Origin: Paragorgia papillata
Taxonomy: Eukaryota > Cnidaria > Anthozoa > Scleralcyonacea > Coralliidae
NCBI GenBank assembly: GCA_035771165.1
Contig: JAWNZC010000013.1
Span: 728,501 to 792,500, forward strand
Reading direction: 5' to 3'
Length of the DNA stretch: 64,000 bases
Part shown: positions 29,005 to 44,300 of the stretch, one piece after another
Layout: each line of letters begins with the position of its first letter
How positions within the stretch are numbered: the stretch's first letter is position 1
Notes under the pieces: model-generated
Seen by the model: the letters and a program-made list of their open reading frames with translations, nothing else
Databases searched by the model: none
What the model was told of the DNA's origin: nothing
Program-made: the position numbers and the translations under genes

Positions 29005-32000
29005 CATTTTAAATTATTAGATATAACATTATAAAATTAAGCCATTAGTAAGTCACGCAAATCTTTGTGGATAATTTTTGACGGAAAGTGCGGTTTTCTG
29101 GAGGTAAGGGCCCCCATAAAAAGCTGGAGAAGCGAAAGTCAGAGTGAGAGTAAGGGCCCTCACTGTTATGGACCTTGCTCTCATGTCCCAGCCGGGCTTC
29201 CCCGTGGTGAAGTTACCGAGAGAAGCGAAGATCAGGGTGAAGGTAAGGGCCCTCACCGTTATGGACCTTGCTCTCTGTCGACGGTGTGTGCTTCACCGTG
29301 GGCGAAGTGTGGCCGAGGGGACACCACTTTCAATTCCGCCCCGATTTCTTTATTAGTAGCTAGAATTTAAAAAAAATATATATATACAATTTTGGGTTTG
29401 TTCTTTACCTCGCTTTTCGTATTACACAAAAACTAAATGATATACTAGTACACGTGGTCGAACTCACGCCCCGATGAAACGACGTTTGGAGATTGAAGGC
29501 GATTTCGAAACGAGTTACGAAACATCATATACAAATACTGTCAACTAATGTCTCAGTGTCACCGATTCAGAATCGAAGTGACCGGCTGCAAAGTACAACG
29601 AACGTTCATGAACACGAAATGGACAACTCGCTTATTACAAACTTAGCTGTAAATGCGCTTTCTCGTTAAACCGAGCAGAATTAGCTCTGTAAACAGATGA
29701 ACGGCTCCCGTGAAGCGTTTGATTCAGTGTTGATTCAGTGTTTCTTTCTAGTTCAGTTCAGACTCCGCGAGAGTATCGTATTACATATTGCGCAATAATT
29801 GCACATTCGTGACACCCCAAAAAATAATAAAAATAAAAAGGAAGAAATAGAAACCGGCCTGCCACAGTAGCCTGAGTAATAAAAAGCGCCATGTAGCTCA
29901 GTTTTGGTAGGATGTCGGACTAGTAAACCAGTCACGGCCAATTAGGCCCAAGTACAATTTTTCTCTACTTATATTCCACCCGAGTACACAGTCACACTTT
30001 TATTTAACATTAAAATAATCATGAAATAGATGACGTATAAGTATTTTAAGGTTGGTGATGAACTTTCATCTAACATTTAATTCATTCTCTAATATGCCAT
30101 AGCCGCCCGTGAGCCTGTTGTGGTGAACCTCAACCAAACCTTAACCCTGAACAGTAGTGACGGCATCAGGAAGCTCTGTACCAATGGAAGCAATTGTACT
30201 TCGGTAAAGATTGGGATTGTTAAAACTAAAGAAGCACAGCCAACACAGTTCACGTTTCTCTACAATGTAGAGATATATGGGACACTTGAGCTGGTTGGAA
30301 AACGAGGTGTTTCCGTCGAGAGTTGTTTTGGTAATATCATTATCAATTCAACACAAGATACAAAGGTTTACTGCACTAGAAAAGATAACTCGAGAAAATC
30401 TTGCCGAGGAACAAAGAACTGCACAGGCTGTGTTAACTGTAAGTTTTGAGAAGTTGCATTTAGGCTTGCAAAAAATTAAATTTCGATAATTTATCTACTT
30501 GTTTAGTTAGACAGGCAGGTCTTGCAGAGAATATTTCCGAAACAAGTTACCGAAACACGGTTTCAGAAACAAAAGTTTCCAGTGTATGTTGAAAAGTTTC
30601 CGAAACATTGTTTCAGAAACAAAGTTTCCCTGATTAGAGCACTGTTCTATTTTTGGAAACAAGTTTTGGAAACTTTTTCGAAAATGTGTTTAGGAAACTT
30701 GTTTCGGAAACTTGTTTCGGAAACTTGTTTCGGAAACTTGTTTCGGAAACTTGTTTCAGTGTATGCCGACCTAATTTACCTGTTTCACAAACCTGAATAT
30801 CTCGAAAAAGAGACAATATATTGAAAAACTGAAAACGCCCGTATTCATCATTTGGAAATTATATTTTACTGAAATCAAAATTAGACACACGATTTTCTCG
30901 TCATAGTGCCACTTTAACGTTTCAACGTACAGGTCTCCGCTGGCCACATAAACAGCTCTCGCGGGCCTCAGGTTGCGCATCCCAAAGCTGCCTCATGACG
31001 TCATTTACTCACACAGGCTAAAACTAAGATTTACAAAATGAGTAATATATCTGAAACTAATTAAGAGGTAGAAATAATTCAAACTTTGCACAACAATAGT
31101 TATGGGGAAAGACACTCCAACGTTCACATTATGTTGTTTCCATGGATACCGTTTGCAAACAGGCGCCTTCCATTTGTAAAACAAAAATGTTTATTTTTTC
31201 TCCATAAAACAACTTTTACTGCAATACATTGATATGAATATTTGTAGACACACAGATATTGTATTTCGAATGTTTCAATCATCATATTCTTTTGAAAAGA
31301 AACATACAATTAATATTTTAATTTTTTAGTAAAATGGCTCGTGTTTCTAAACAGTTTCCGTTAGCAACAACATGATGTGCACAGTATGTGCATACTTGTT
31401 TGAATGCAAAGTTTGAATTATTTCTCCCTGCTATTTGCATAGATATTAGTCATTTTGTTTAAAGTGTTTATGAAACGAAAATTAAGTTTGTCTTATTTGA
31501 AAGTACTTTTGAAATGACAAAGTAACATCTTTTGCTGTTTTTCGTTTCCTTGCTCCGTTTATGAGATATTTCAGTTTGTTTTATATGTGAAACTAACCAG
31601 TGACATCACAACGTGCATAATGACTTACTGGGAAAGGTTATATATGTTTGCTATTACTAAACGGAATCAGTTGAAAATGTATATTTCTGTTGTTGTAAGG
31701 GAAAAAACGCACACATAATTGCTTTGAAGTGATTCCGTTTGATAACAGAAAAGATATATAACCTTTCCCAGTAAGTCATTATGCACCTTGTGATGTCACT
31801 GGTTAGTTTCACATATAAAACAAACTGAAATATCTCATAAACGAAGCAAGGAAACGAAAAACAGCAAAAGATGTTACTTTGTCATTTCAAAAGTACTTTC
31901 AAATAAGACAAACTTAATTTTCGTTTCATAAACACTTTAATCTCATTTTGCCTGTGTGAGAAAATGACGTCACAAGGCACCTAATTTACATGTGGAGAGA

Positions 32001-35000
32001 CAATATATTGAGAAACTGAGAACGCCGGTATTCATCATTTGGAAATTATATTTTACTGAAATCAAAATTAGACTCACGATTTTCTCGTCATAGTGCCACT
32101 TTAATAATAAAAGTCATAATTATGAAATGTTTAATGGTTTGGCGTGGTCCATCGAGTTATGGATGCACGCGGGAAATTCGGAGACCGCGAAGAAAGAGTA
32201 AGATTCCCAAGTGCATCCATAACTCAATGGAGCACGCCAAACCATGAAACATTTCTTTTATAACAGAGAATCAGACACAAAACAACGGAAAACAATATTT
32301 ATTTCGCTGATTAAAAATGAGTTTCTCATTACGTTTGAAATTACCGTGCGTTCCATCGAGTTATGGAGCACGCACGGTAGCCAATCAGAAACGCCGTTAT
32401 ATTACATCTATGTTATAACAGTAATTTTCTCACAAGTTGGCACCGTAATTAGTTTAATCACTCTAATCAGTTAAAACGTTGAATTCAGCCGGTAAAAATG
32501 TCAAGAGCTTGCATGTGTGCTTTTATAGCAATATCGTATTTACAGTACTTTATCAAAGCGTTAGTTTATGTAGCTTCAAGTTTAATAGTATTAATTTTTA
32601 ATATCAACAGCTAAGCTTTGGACATGGGAACCATCTTCTCATCGTTAACGACATAAACATTTACATTTATTGCATGGCTTTAGTTTTCAACTTTTGAAGA
32701 TACAAAACGTATCCACTACTTTATACTCTTAGACAAGGCTTAAATTCCGACAACACTCAGTCACTACACTACACTGCACTGCACTGCACTGCATTGCACT
32801 GCACTGCACTGCACTGCATTGCACTGCACTGCACTGCACTGCACTGCACTCCACTGCACTGCACTCCACTGCACTGCACTCCACTCCACTCCACTCCACT
32901 CCACTCCACTCCACTCCACTCCACTCCACTCCACTCCACTGCACTCCACTCCACTGCACACTGCACTACAGTAGAAGCTATTTAGGTTATATAGGGGGAG
33001 AAGTGCATGGCAATTTGCCAACTATCTTACACGGCTATTTCAATATTTTTTCGCTCTTCAAAATTTTAAAATAAAAGCAAGAAAAAATTCCGCGGTTTAT
33101 ATTTTTCAACTTATTTTTGAAGGCCAAGGAAGAGGAGGAGGAGGAGGAGGAGGAGGAGGAGAATTAGTTGGCTCTGTTTGTAATGTTATTCCCTCCGAAT
33201 GTCGTCCAGTTAATGCTCATAACAACCCTAATGATACTTCAATTCTTTTGGGAGGTAATCCAGGTAAGAACCTAAGCTAGCCTATTTAGGGTGGCTCCCT
33301 ACTGTTTCTTCAAAAGTAGAAAAGATGCAGTTTCAACTTCAGAAAGTGCTCATGAATATTTTGGAAAAGAGTGAAACTGACGTTATGCAAACAAATAAAG
33401 TGTTTCAGCCGTTACTGTGACAACAATGACGTTTCAAAATGGCCGTAAATTTACATTTAATCCACTTCATTTCAAAAACGAGTTCGGTGTCCCCCAATTT
33501 TTTTTGCATTAAAACATTTCTTTAAGTTTAAGTAATCAATAGTAAGATTTAAAAAAGAATCTGTAGATCCAATTTTTTTGAAAAACAGAAAACCATAATT
33601 TTTCTTCGGTAAAAAAATTGGATCCACAGATATTTTTTTAAAAATCTTACTATTGATTGCGTAAACTTAAAGAAATGTTTTAATGCAAAAAAAATTGGCG
33701 GTCACCGAACTTGTTTTTGAAATAAATTGGTTTAAATATAAATTTACGGCCATTTTGAAACGACAATGTTGTCATAGCAACGGCTGAAACATTTCATTTG
33801 TTAACTGTGTTTGACACCTTGAACGTTATTCTATGCATAACATCAGTTTCATTATTTTCCAAAATATTCATGAGCTGACTTTCTGAAGTTGAAACTGGCA
33901 TCTTTTCCACTTTTGAAGAAACAGTACGGATCACCTTAAAATCTTTATGTTTAAAAGAAGAACATTTTTTATGAATAGTAAACAATTTTTGTGGGTAACC
34001 AGGTGAAGGACAAGACATGGTGTATAGTGCTGCTCTGGTTCAAAGTAAAAACGAACTAGAAATACATGAACGCAACAACCCCTCGCCCGCTTTTACATGC
34101 GTTTACGTATTCCCTCCCACCCCGATTAAAATAAGCAATACCTCACCTGTTTTTGTATACAAGTATAAACCCCCGCCCCTCCTTTACATCCTGTTTTATA
34201 CACGTAGTTTTTCTATTATTGACAAATTTCCAAAGCAATGTTTTATTCCAAAATATATAGTAGTGGTTGAGTAAAAACTTGTGCGCCACGTCCTAATAGC
34301 GCCAGAAACTGATAGCAAAAACAAACAATAATTACAGAGGCTTATATAAACTTAAGGTGACTAACTCTTTTAATTCCAATGTATAAACCTTAAAATAACC
34401 TATCAGAATAGAAAAAAATGTAGTTAACAGCCTGAAAACTATAAGTATGAGAGAGAAAAAACAAACCAGGGAAGAATTATAATGCAAAGTTTCACTCGAA
34501 CATTTGGAAAAAACACCTGGAAAAAAGTGTAAATATTTGACAAGATTTTTGCTATTTTAACTGAGTTACTGAAAAGGTTTGGGATATATACCGACTCTAA
34601 TCAGCTAAACAAAACTGGTAACTTAAATACGAATCTCTTACCGTTTTTTACTTGTCTTTTTACGTACGGCGTTTGGTTTCTCTTGGTTTTCTAGTTCGGT
34701 TCTTGACAAAAAAACAATCAGTTCTTTTCACAATGTAAAAAGCTGGGTTTTTTAATGTTCTTTTTAATTCATTGTTCTCTCTCGAGTTAAGTAAGATATA
34801 TTAGTGCATAAGTCTTTTAAACAGACACATGAAGAAACATCTTTTTGGTTTTTTTCAGTCACGACTATTTTCGGTCTTTATCGCAATTTGTTTTGCTTTT
34901 TCAATGGTTTCTAGTCCCCGATCCCTTGCGTAATCTCGACATGCGTGGAGTCCACTTTACACGCGTGTTAAAATCACTGACCAGATCAGATATATATATA

Positions 35001-37097
35001 TATATATAATGGAAACAATATAGTTCTTGACAAAAGAGATTTGAACTAATATATTCTTGACAAAAAGACTTGAGAAAGCAGTTGGGATAGTCATACGTAC
35101 ATTCCTTTCAAAAGAACAGAAACAAATCAACGTTTACGTAAAGTCTTGACTAGAAGCAAAACCGTCAAACCGAAACTCGAAAGAAGGAAAAAGAAATAGT
35201 CAAAATAAGAACACCAACGAAGTTGAAGGCCGAAAAGTTTAAGCTTATACGGTAAAAATATAGAGCAGCCGCTCTCAGTAATCACGAACATTTAGTAGCA
35301 AAACTGTTCGAGTTTCCTTGTTTACATGCATCCTATCACTGTTAATTTTATTTTCTATTTTGTGTGTCCTTGAAGTATTTTAAACGTATCATATCCATTG
35401 CATGTTTTTTCTTGACAATGCCCGTTGTATTTTTTACCTGTGGCTGCCGTCTTATCATCTTTTAGATAGTTTTCTTATTGTAAAACTACTTGTGACTAGC
35501 GTAGTTTGTTTATAATTTGGCATAAAAAAATGAAAAAGAAATGCTGTTATGAAAACATTTTCAGCAATTCTGATTTCGAAATGAAAAATTGTTTTTAGTT
35601 TAAATAAATTTAAAATGCCATCATAAATGAATATATAGCCGTGGCAGGCAGTTGTTTGAGTAGTTTTCAAAATGCAAATATTTTAGATACCTAGCAATGT
35701 TCTTTGTAAACATGGGAAGAAGGAACTGTAAAATATAACCCTAATATTTTATGACGCCTGCTTCAGTAGCCTGGTGGTAACATCGTCGGTTGGCACGCAA
35801 GCAAGATCGAGTTCAAACCTGGGATGCGACGTACAATCGCAGAATTTCCTTCCCACTCGCGTGTAATTTCGCGTGTAAGTGGACTCCACGCGTGTCGAGA
35901 TTAGCACCCTCCCCGGGCTCCGGGCCCTCGGCCCTCCGCCCGGGCTTGGGCATCAAGCTCAATGTTGATATCTCCCCGAGATTAAATAGGTCTAAATATG
36001 AAAATATTGGGTCACCACTTAGGTGAGTGTTCAAGTCAAATCTCCCATGTTGTTTCTCCTTGTTGTGTTTACACGAAGAAGATTGAAAGTTTTCGATCTG
36101 ATTGAAACGAATGGCTAAAGTTAATCCACGCAGTGGAGTGGATTGACTTGAGATTCAAGCAAGGATCGACTTGAATGTCTCTAATCTGATTCATGTAAAC
36201 ACGGTTTGATTTGAAAATGACTTGATACGCATGAGTGAAGTTGGTGCGTGTCGTGCTAATAAATGGCAGACATTGAGGAAGCACAGAAAATAGTGTTCCA
36301 AAATCGAAAAACAATGTTCCAAGCAGATCGGATTCTCCATGCAAACATGTGCCCGGATTGACGTCATTCGCGTTTTTCGATCCGATTGGACTGTCAATCG
36401 CTTCATGTAAACAGGGCCTAAGTCGCGAACAGCTCGTATAAACGTCGATTCTGGAATAAGCCCCGGGCTTATTTTGGACTACATGACCGTTTATACGAGC
36501 TGTTCGCGACTTATTTAAGCCACGACCTATTTTGCCCCTTATAAAAAGGCCCTAATATGACTGAACTACATTTTTACTTTGTGGACACTTTTTTATTTTG
36601 GATTTTGTGTTCCTGGGGTGACTTCAATTTTATCTCCCAGGGTCACCAGGGCTTGCACGTTAGCTGAAAATCTCGAAGCAGGCGAGACTTCGGCTTCTTG
36701 ATATAAAATCAGCATGTCATTGCTATGATGTATTTGTCTTGGATAATTATTTTATATAATATTTAGTAAATACAGGTCTTGATAGTCAAGTGTCTTCAAC
36801 ATCCAATAGCTTTATTCAAATTGTTCAATCTGTACTTGAAAAGATATTTCCCTCTTTAAGGATGTAAAAGCCAAAAAGCCAAAAGAGCTGGAGGAGGTGC
36901 TATTGAACTAAAAGCTTTGAGCGGTAAAATATTAATAGGTAGGGAATGAATATGATTCTAATAACGTTGTTGATGATGATGATTGTGATGATAATGAGAT
37001 GATGATGAACGTGAAGATAATGACGATGATGATGAACATGAAAATAATGATGATGATGATGAACGTGAAGATAATGATGATGCTGATGAGGTCGTCG

Positions 37098-37195
<98 letters not shown>

Positions 37196-40100
37196 GACGA
37201 TAACGATGACGATGTTGATGATGGCAATGATGACATTATTAATCTATTCTACCACATTATAAAACAACTTCTTTTTTAGCCAGCGTCATAGATGTAAGCG
37301 GCCAGTCTTACAGCCATGTTGGTGGTAATGATGATGATAGTGGTGGTGGTGGTGGTACCATTCGCTTGTCAGCAAATGAGGTTTGTGTTGTTTAATTAAT
37401 TCTAAATCATTACTGTATGGAGTACGTCAAATATAACACAATCAAGAAATTATTCCGTGAAAATAGCGAAATGATTTAACATTTTCGGATCTCATTAATT
37501 ATCAGTATGTTTACTCCCCGAGCATTTGATTGGCTACTTTTAATCTACGTCCCTCTTCTGGCATACAAACCCTGTTTTTATTTCATTACATTTTACTCTG
37601 ATGAAGGGCTTCGCTCGAAACGTCATTATTTCGTTCCAATAATCTCAGCAGTTCACCACTTTTTCACTTTATTATAATTAACACCTTTCATTAGGTAAAG
37701 GTCAGCGGCAATGGAAAGTTAATTGCTGATGGTGGCTCTGGATGTCCTTATGATGCTGATGGTGGTGGTGGTGGTGGTGGTGGTGGTGGTGGTGGTGGTG
37801 GTATAATTCACATCATAGCTACCACTTTTTTGCATCTCGACATCAATGTTACATCTGTGAGGAATGGTACCGGTCATTGCCCAGGCAGTACTGGATTTAT
37901 CCTGATAAGAAAGATAGCCGGTAAGACATGTTTTTAGACATTAGAAAATAAATAGAAAATGATTTAATGAAACTATATTTGAATTTTAGTTCATCTTGAA
38001 AAATCGTCTGTGCATCGTTCTGTGTTGTTAGAGTACAAATGAGTCGACAACATCTCAGTTTTCACCCTACCTATCCTCTCTTATCCTATCTTATCTTATC
38101 TTATCATTTCCTATTCTATCCTATCCTATCCTATCTTATCCTATCCTATCTTATCCTATCCTATCTTATCCTATCCTATCTTATTCTATCCTATCCTATC
38201 CTATCCAACCTATCTTATCCTATCCTATCTTATCCTATCCTATTTTATCCTTTCCTATCTTATTCTTTCCTATCCTATCCTTCCTTATCCTTTCTTATCC
38301 TTTCCTATCTTATCCTATCCTATCATCTCTTATCTTATCCTATCCTAACTTATCTTTGCTATCCTATTCTTTCCTCTCCTTTCCTCTCCTACCCTATCCT
38401 TTCCTATCCTATCCTATCCTTTCCTATCCTATCCTATCCTATCCTATCCTATCCTATCCTATCCTACCTTAGTCTACCTTATTTTATCTTATATGTTGCT
38501 TGAAGCTTTACATGGCGATATATCTTATGTAAAATGTTTGTAGGTTTACTCTGTTGTTTACAGGAATAGACCACTTTCATAATGGCCGCCGCTTTAAATA
38601 TTCTTTTATGTGCATCTAAATTAGCCTTTCTAGCCTCGTTAAGGAGCAAAGATTCTTTTGAATTGCAGACACGCAAACGAGGCCAGAAAGGCTTATTGAG
38701 ATGCACACAAAATATATTTAAATTGGTCGTCATTATGAAAGAGGTCTCTATGACCATCTACACGACACTTGGTCGACGCTTTTTTATTCTCCATAGTCAA
38801 ACCTTTAATTAGAACTTATAACTATCTAATCGCTGATTAAATGCAATTTAGTTTATTTTTTGAACAAGACGCGTGTGCACGCTGGATGGGGCATTGCAAG
38901 ACGACCATAGAATAAAGAACAACCAGAAGTCTGACTCGCATGAAAACTTGTCCCTTTTTTCTCAATGAGCATTACGCATAGAAATAATATACCTAGAATG
39001 CGGGCTCCTATCTCCTGTCAGTCAAAAAATTGTCGCCACAAAATGGTGGATTTATAAGGGCAAAAGGAACTCGCCCTAGGAGTTTTTAACAGTTTTTTAC
39101 ACGGCCGCGGTTGATAACCGGTGTGGAGTGGACGATGGATGTATTTCAGCACTGAATTTCTTTGTTTTTTACGCCGGGAAATTTACTGGATTAGTGAATT
39201 TAAAGATAAAGGCATGTGAAGTGCAATATCCTTCGCCAAAACATTTCGAACATCAAACTCTGGATGTAGAAATGGCGACGATAGCAGCCTTTTAATACGA
39301 ATGTCGAATGGTTTCAGTGTTTTTACTGTTTTACATTATATATATTTTAATGATTCCCACTTGCCAATCTGTATGTGATTTATACTGAATGTGGAGGATT
39401 AATCCAGGAGACAGTATAAAGTGTTTTGTTCTTTTTTATCCAATCTAATAGGGATTCTAGCTTGTGATTTTTGAAATATAAAATGTTTATGCACCTGTCA
39501 TACTTTTTATACATCAGTCTTTTCGACATCTATTTATATTGACATCTTAAATCCGTGTTTTTCTTAAGATTTTCTCTTAGTTTCCATTACGTATTTGATT
39601 ATTTTCTTTTGTTTTAAACGGGCTTCCTTTGATGCAGACAATTTATGAGTTTCAAGTTTAGCATGAGCCTATCTTTTTGTTGCTTTTTGTAATTGTGGTG
39701 AATTGATCGAAATATAATTTTGAACTTATAGTTTTAGTACATTTAATAAAGCAAGTGTCTTGCAAATTGTTTTATTTTATGCTAATGTGTATGTGGCTGA
39801 TTTGTTGTCATGCATGTATCCAATTTATCCCTGAAACGTCCTCCAATTCTTTATTTTGAGAGGCGATCATTGTTATATATATATCCCACCCGTTGCAAAA
39901 TTCAAAATGGCGGATCTATAAGGGCAAAATAAATTTAATTTGGACACCTGTCACGTGACAGAGCACGCATTCTAGGTCTATTATTTCTATGGCATTACGC
40001 CATCGTGGTAAGTTCCACCGGCACTTTTGAAGGTCAAATTTCCCGGTGGAACTTACCAGGGTGGCGTAAAATGACGAGTGATGGCGACACAATGACGACG

Positions 40101-40833
40101 ATTGAGATGCCTGGAGGGCAAAAAGTGCCGGTGAAACTTACCAGGATGGCGCAGAATGGCGACGTTTGACGTGCGCGAGGCAACATGCGAGGACACGTAC
40201 ATCAAAGGTACCGACACAGAGTTGCACTTCTGATTGTTCTTTATTCTGTGATCAAAGGTACCGACACAGAGTTGGACTTCTGATTGTTCTTTATTCTGGG
40301 ATCAAAGGTATATACCGACACAGAGTTGGACTGCTGGTTGTTCTTTATTCTGTGATTATTATCTCTGTAGACGGCCCACGTACACTTGCCGAAAGCTCAG
40401 AATCAAAAATTTCAAAACAACATTGTGTAAATCTACCTTACCTCCTCTTCCCTCCCTTTCCGACCCCTCTCTGAAAACAAATTTGTGCGAAGTTAAATTT
40501 CTTGCTTTAATCAGAGACAATCCAGAAGACAATCTGTCTTCTGGATTGTCTATGCTTTAAAATATGGCACAGTATTCTTGAAGCAGTCAACGATAGTGAA
40601 TTTGTAAGCCGTTAATGTATTATCTTTTTTGTGAGATGTTTTAACGTTAGATTTAACAACTATTGTTTCTCGTTGACAAATGTAGCTAATCAAGTTGATC
40701 AGACCAGATCTTACACAAAGTACCCCACAGAAGAACTGCACTGGTCAGGTAATGTAAAAAGAAACAAACTGCTAACTTTTTAAAGATACCAAACCTCTTC
40801 CTGAATATCTAATTATCTAACTGTCTGTCTGAC

Positions 40834-40872
<39 letters not shown>

Positions 40873-41271
40873 TTGTTTGTTTGTTTGTCTGTCTGTCTGT
40901 CTGTCTGTCTCTCTGTCTGACTATTTGTCTATCTGTCTATTAGTCTGTCGGTCCGTCCGTCTCTCCACTTGCCTGACCGACTTTCTGTCTGTGCTTGTTT
41001 ATTTGTCTTGATCGGTGTCTTAGTACTAACGTTATTGCATGTTATTCCAGTTTTTGATTTATTAAACATGAACACAACGGGACCAAGTTCGACCAGTAAT
41101 GACAACAGTCAGGTACATTGTCCTTTTAAATGAATAAATAAGAATCTGTGTGCTTATGAGCGATCCTATGTCCGTATAATATCTACTGTAAATGAATCAA
41201 CAGCAATCACATTAACCTATCTCTTTAACTCTTTCACTCCCAAATACGGAATTTACTTACTTTATTATTTC

Positions 41272-41307
<36 letters not shown>

Positions 41308-44300
41308 AGAGAGCTCCCGGAAAGTTGGTAGTGAAAGGGTTAAGCAGTTCCGTCACGTCGTATTCAACCACCCTTGTGCCTTCTCGGCTATCACTTTGCG
41401 GTTTCCTTGCAACACCTTGGCACTAGAATGGGACAAAGAATGCAGGACTCTAGGAACACGATTAGGGTGTAGAGAGATACGTTGTCTGATAATGTTAAGC
41501 CCAGTTCCCACTTATTATAGATATTATGTGGTTGCTATTTTTATTGTATATAAATGTGTTTTAGTCTCCCAAGGATGTAAACAAGGCAGTAAAGCTCCTT
41601 CAAAATTTTACCAAACTGCTGAACAACACTGAATCGTATAATAAGATGCCAGAATATTGCTATGTGAGTATATAAACGAAAACCTCAAATTTTGCTTTGT
41701 AGCAATAAGTGAAGTGAAGTGAAGCGAAAGGAAGTGAAGTGAGGTTGAGTGAAGAAAAGTGAAGGGAAGGAAATGGAGGGAAGTGAAGTGCGGTGAAGTG
41801 AAATGAAGTGAATAAAGTGAACTGAAGTTGAAGTGAAGTGAAATGAAATATGAAGTGAAGTGAAGTGTAGTGAAATGAAGTAAAGTGAAGTGAAGTGAAG
41901 TGAAGTGAAGTGAAGTGAAGTGAAGTGAAGTGAAGTGAAATGAAATGGAATGAAGTGAAGTGAAGTGAAGTGAAATGGAATGAAGTGAAGTGAAGTGAAG
42001 TGAAGTGAAATGAAATGAAGAGAAATGAAGTGAAGTGAAGTGAAGTGAAATGAAGTGAAGTGAAATGATGTGAAGTGATGTGTAGCCTGAGAAAACAGCC
42101 GCCTCTTCTCGCTCGCCCCATCGCGGAAGAGACGTCTGAGCAACGAGCCAAGAAATTCCATACTGATGACGTAAATCTACCGAGATTCCGCTGATTGGTT
42201 ACTTTGTAATCATACGATAATTCAAAACTCTGCTCGACCAAGATCAACTCCAACGTTATCCCTGTTTGAAAAAAACAAAACAAAGTTAAAGCTTAATTTT
42301 TGCCAACAAAGAAAGATAGATAGTTAGTTTTTCTAACTAGCAAGTTTGAGTGCAATAAACAGCAACATTTTCTGGTAATAATTCCATGTCCTACATAACC
42401 CAGGAAAGCCTTACCCCAACACACACCCTAACCTAAGGCCAAAAATTCGTGTAAATAGGACATGGATTTATAACCCATTTTCTTATCGAAATTGAACGTC
42501 GAGCGCCACTTCCTGTCGAGACTTCAAACTATGGTAACGTAGCAACGAAGGTTTCAAATTTCATTCAACAGTTTGAAGTCTCACAGGAAGTGGCGCTCGA
42601 TGTCTGGCAAAATCGTTCAATTTCGATAGGAAAATGTTGCTGTTTATTACAACTCAAACTCGCTTTAGAAAAACTAACTATCTATCTATCTTTCTTTGTT
42701 GGCAAAAACTAAGCTTTAACTTTGTTATTTCAGACAGGGATAATGTTGCAGTTGATCTTGGTCGAGCCGAGTTTTGAATTAATTATCGTATGATTACAAC
42801 GTAACCAATCAGCGCTACTACCCGAATCTCGGTAGACTTACGTCATCAGTATGGAATTTCTTGGCTCGTTGCTCAGACGTCTCTTTCGCGAGGGAGCGAG
42901 CGAAGAAGAGGCCGTTGTTTTCTCAGGCTAAATGATGTGAAGTGAAGTGAAGTGAAATGAAGTGAACTGAAGTGAAATGAAGTCAACTAAAGTGAAATGA
43001 AGTGAACTGAGTTGAAATGAATTGAACTGAAATGAAATGAACTGAAATGAAGTAAAGTGACGTGAAGTGAAATTAAGTAAAGTGAAGTAATATGAAGTGA
43101 AATGAAGTAGAGTGAAGTGAATGGAAGCAAATGGAAGTAAAGAGAAAGAAATGAGGGAAGTGGCTCGTTGCTCAGACGTCTCTTTCGCGAGTGAAGTGTG
43201 AAATGAAGTGAAGTGAAGTGAAGTGAATTGAATTGAATTGAAGTGAAGTGAAGTGAAGTGAAGTGAAGTGAAGTGAAGTGAAGTGAAGTGAAGTGAAGTG
43301 AAGGTTGAACGACCTTCCTATAGTTTTAATTCTCAACAACATTGTTTTGTAGCGAATCTTTGGTGGTGGAGCAAGAATCGTGAATAAGATCTTGAAAAAT
43401 AATAATGCTTTCCGAGTATGTTCTAATGGATTTCCAACATTTGCCTCTTATTAGAAAATGTCACATGGAAAAGCTGAGTCAAAACACAGATGTTTCATTT
43501 ACAAATTGGCATTCAAAAAATTTAAAGTGCCTATGAAACGAAAATTAAGTTTGTCTTATTTGAACGAACACTTAAGATTAATGGTAGAGTAACATATTTT
43601 GCAGTTTTTCGTTTCCTTGCTTCGTTCTTGAGATATTTTAGTTTGTTTGATATGCAAATCAAACATTTTGACGTCACCCGTGCATAATGATTTATCGAAA
43701 AATTTATACATCTTTGTTATTATCAAATATGTTAAATAATCACTTGAAGATCTACAAGTTTAGTGTTGTGGGCTTAACACTTCTACATGCCTCATTCAAA
43801 TTAATTTGGTTTGATAATAGAAAATTCTTCTATACCACAAATGCATATTTATAACGTCAAAATGTTTAATTTGCATATCAAACAAACTAAAATATTTCAA
43901 GAACAAAGCAAGGAAACAAAAAACTACAAAAGATGTTACTCTATAATGTTAAGTATCCTTTCAAATAAGACAAACTTAATTTTCGTTCCATAGGCACTTT
44001 AAAATAATTTAAACGTATAGCTAGGTGAACGTAGTGAAAAGCAGACTATGGTTGGGATAGTATTGATGGTGGTTGTGATAGTAGTTAAGGTAGTGATGGT
44101 GATGATGGCGGTGGTTAAGCTGGTTGTACTGGTGGTAGTGATGGTGGTGGTGATAGTGGTGGTGATGGTTAAGGTTGTGGTGGTTGTTGTGATGGTGGTA
44201 GTAGTGGTGATGGTACCAGTGACGGTAGAGTATGTGATGATGGTGGTCATTGTGATAATAGTTGTGGTAATAGTGGTGGTGGTGGTGGTGGTGGTGGATA

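Noticed and set aside
29886..29940. tRNA-like sequence (gtagctcagttttggtagga)
   Set aside because: A-box and anticodon-arm-like part, but no B box and no acceptor stem; not a tRNA gene.
36958..37262. Polythreonine or polyleucine frames
   Set aside because: Produced by the (TTG)n repeat.
38479..38812. Two opposed open frames of similar sequence (ANLDAHKR / [15 protein letters not shown])
   Set aside because: They arise from an imperfect palindrome at 38575-38745, a foldback repeat and not a gene pair.
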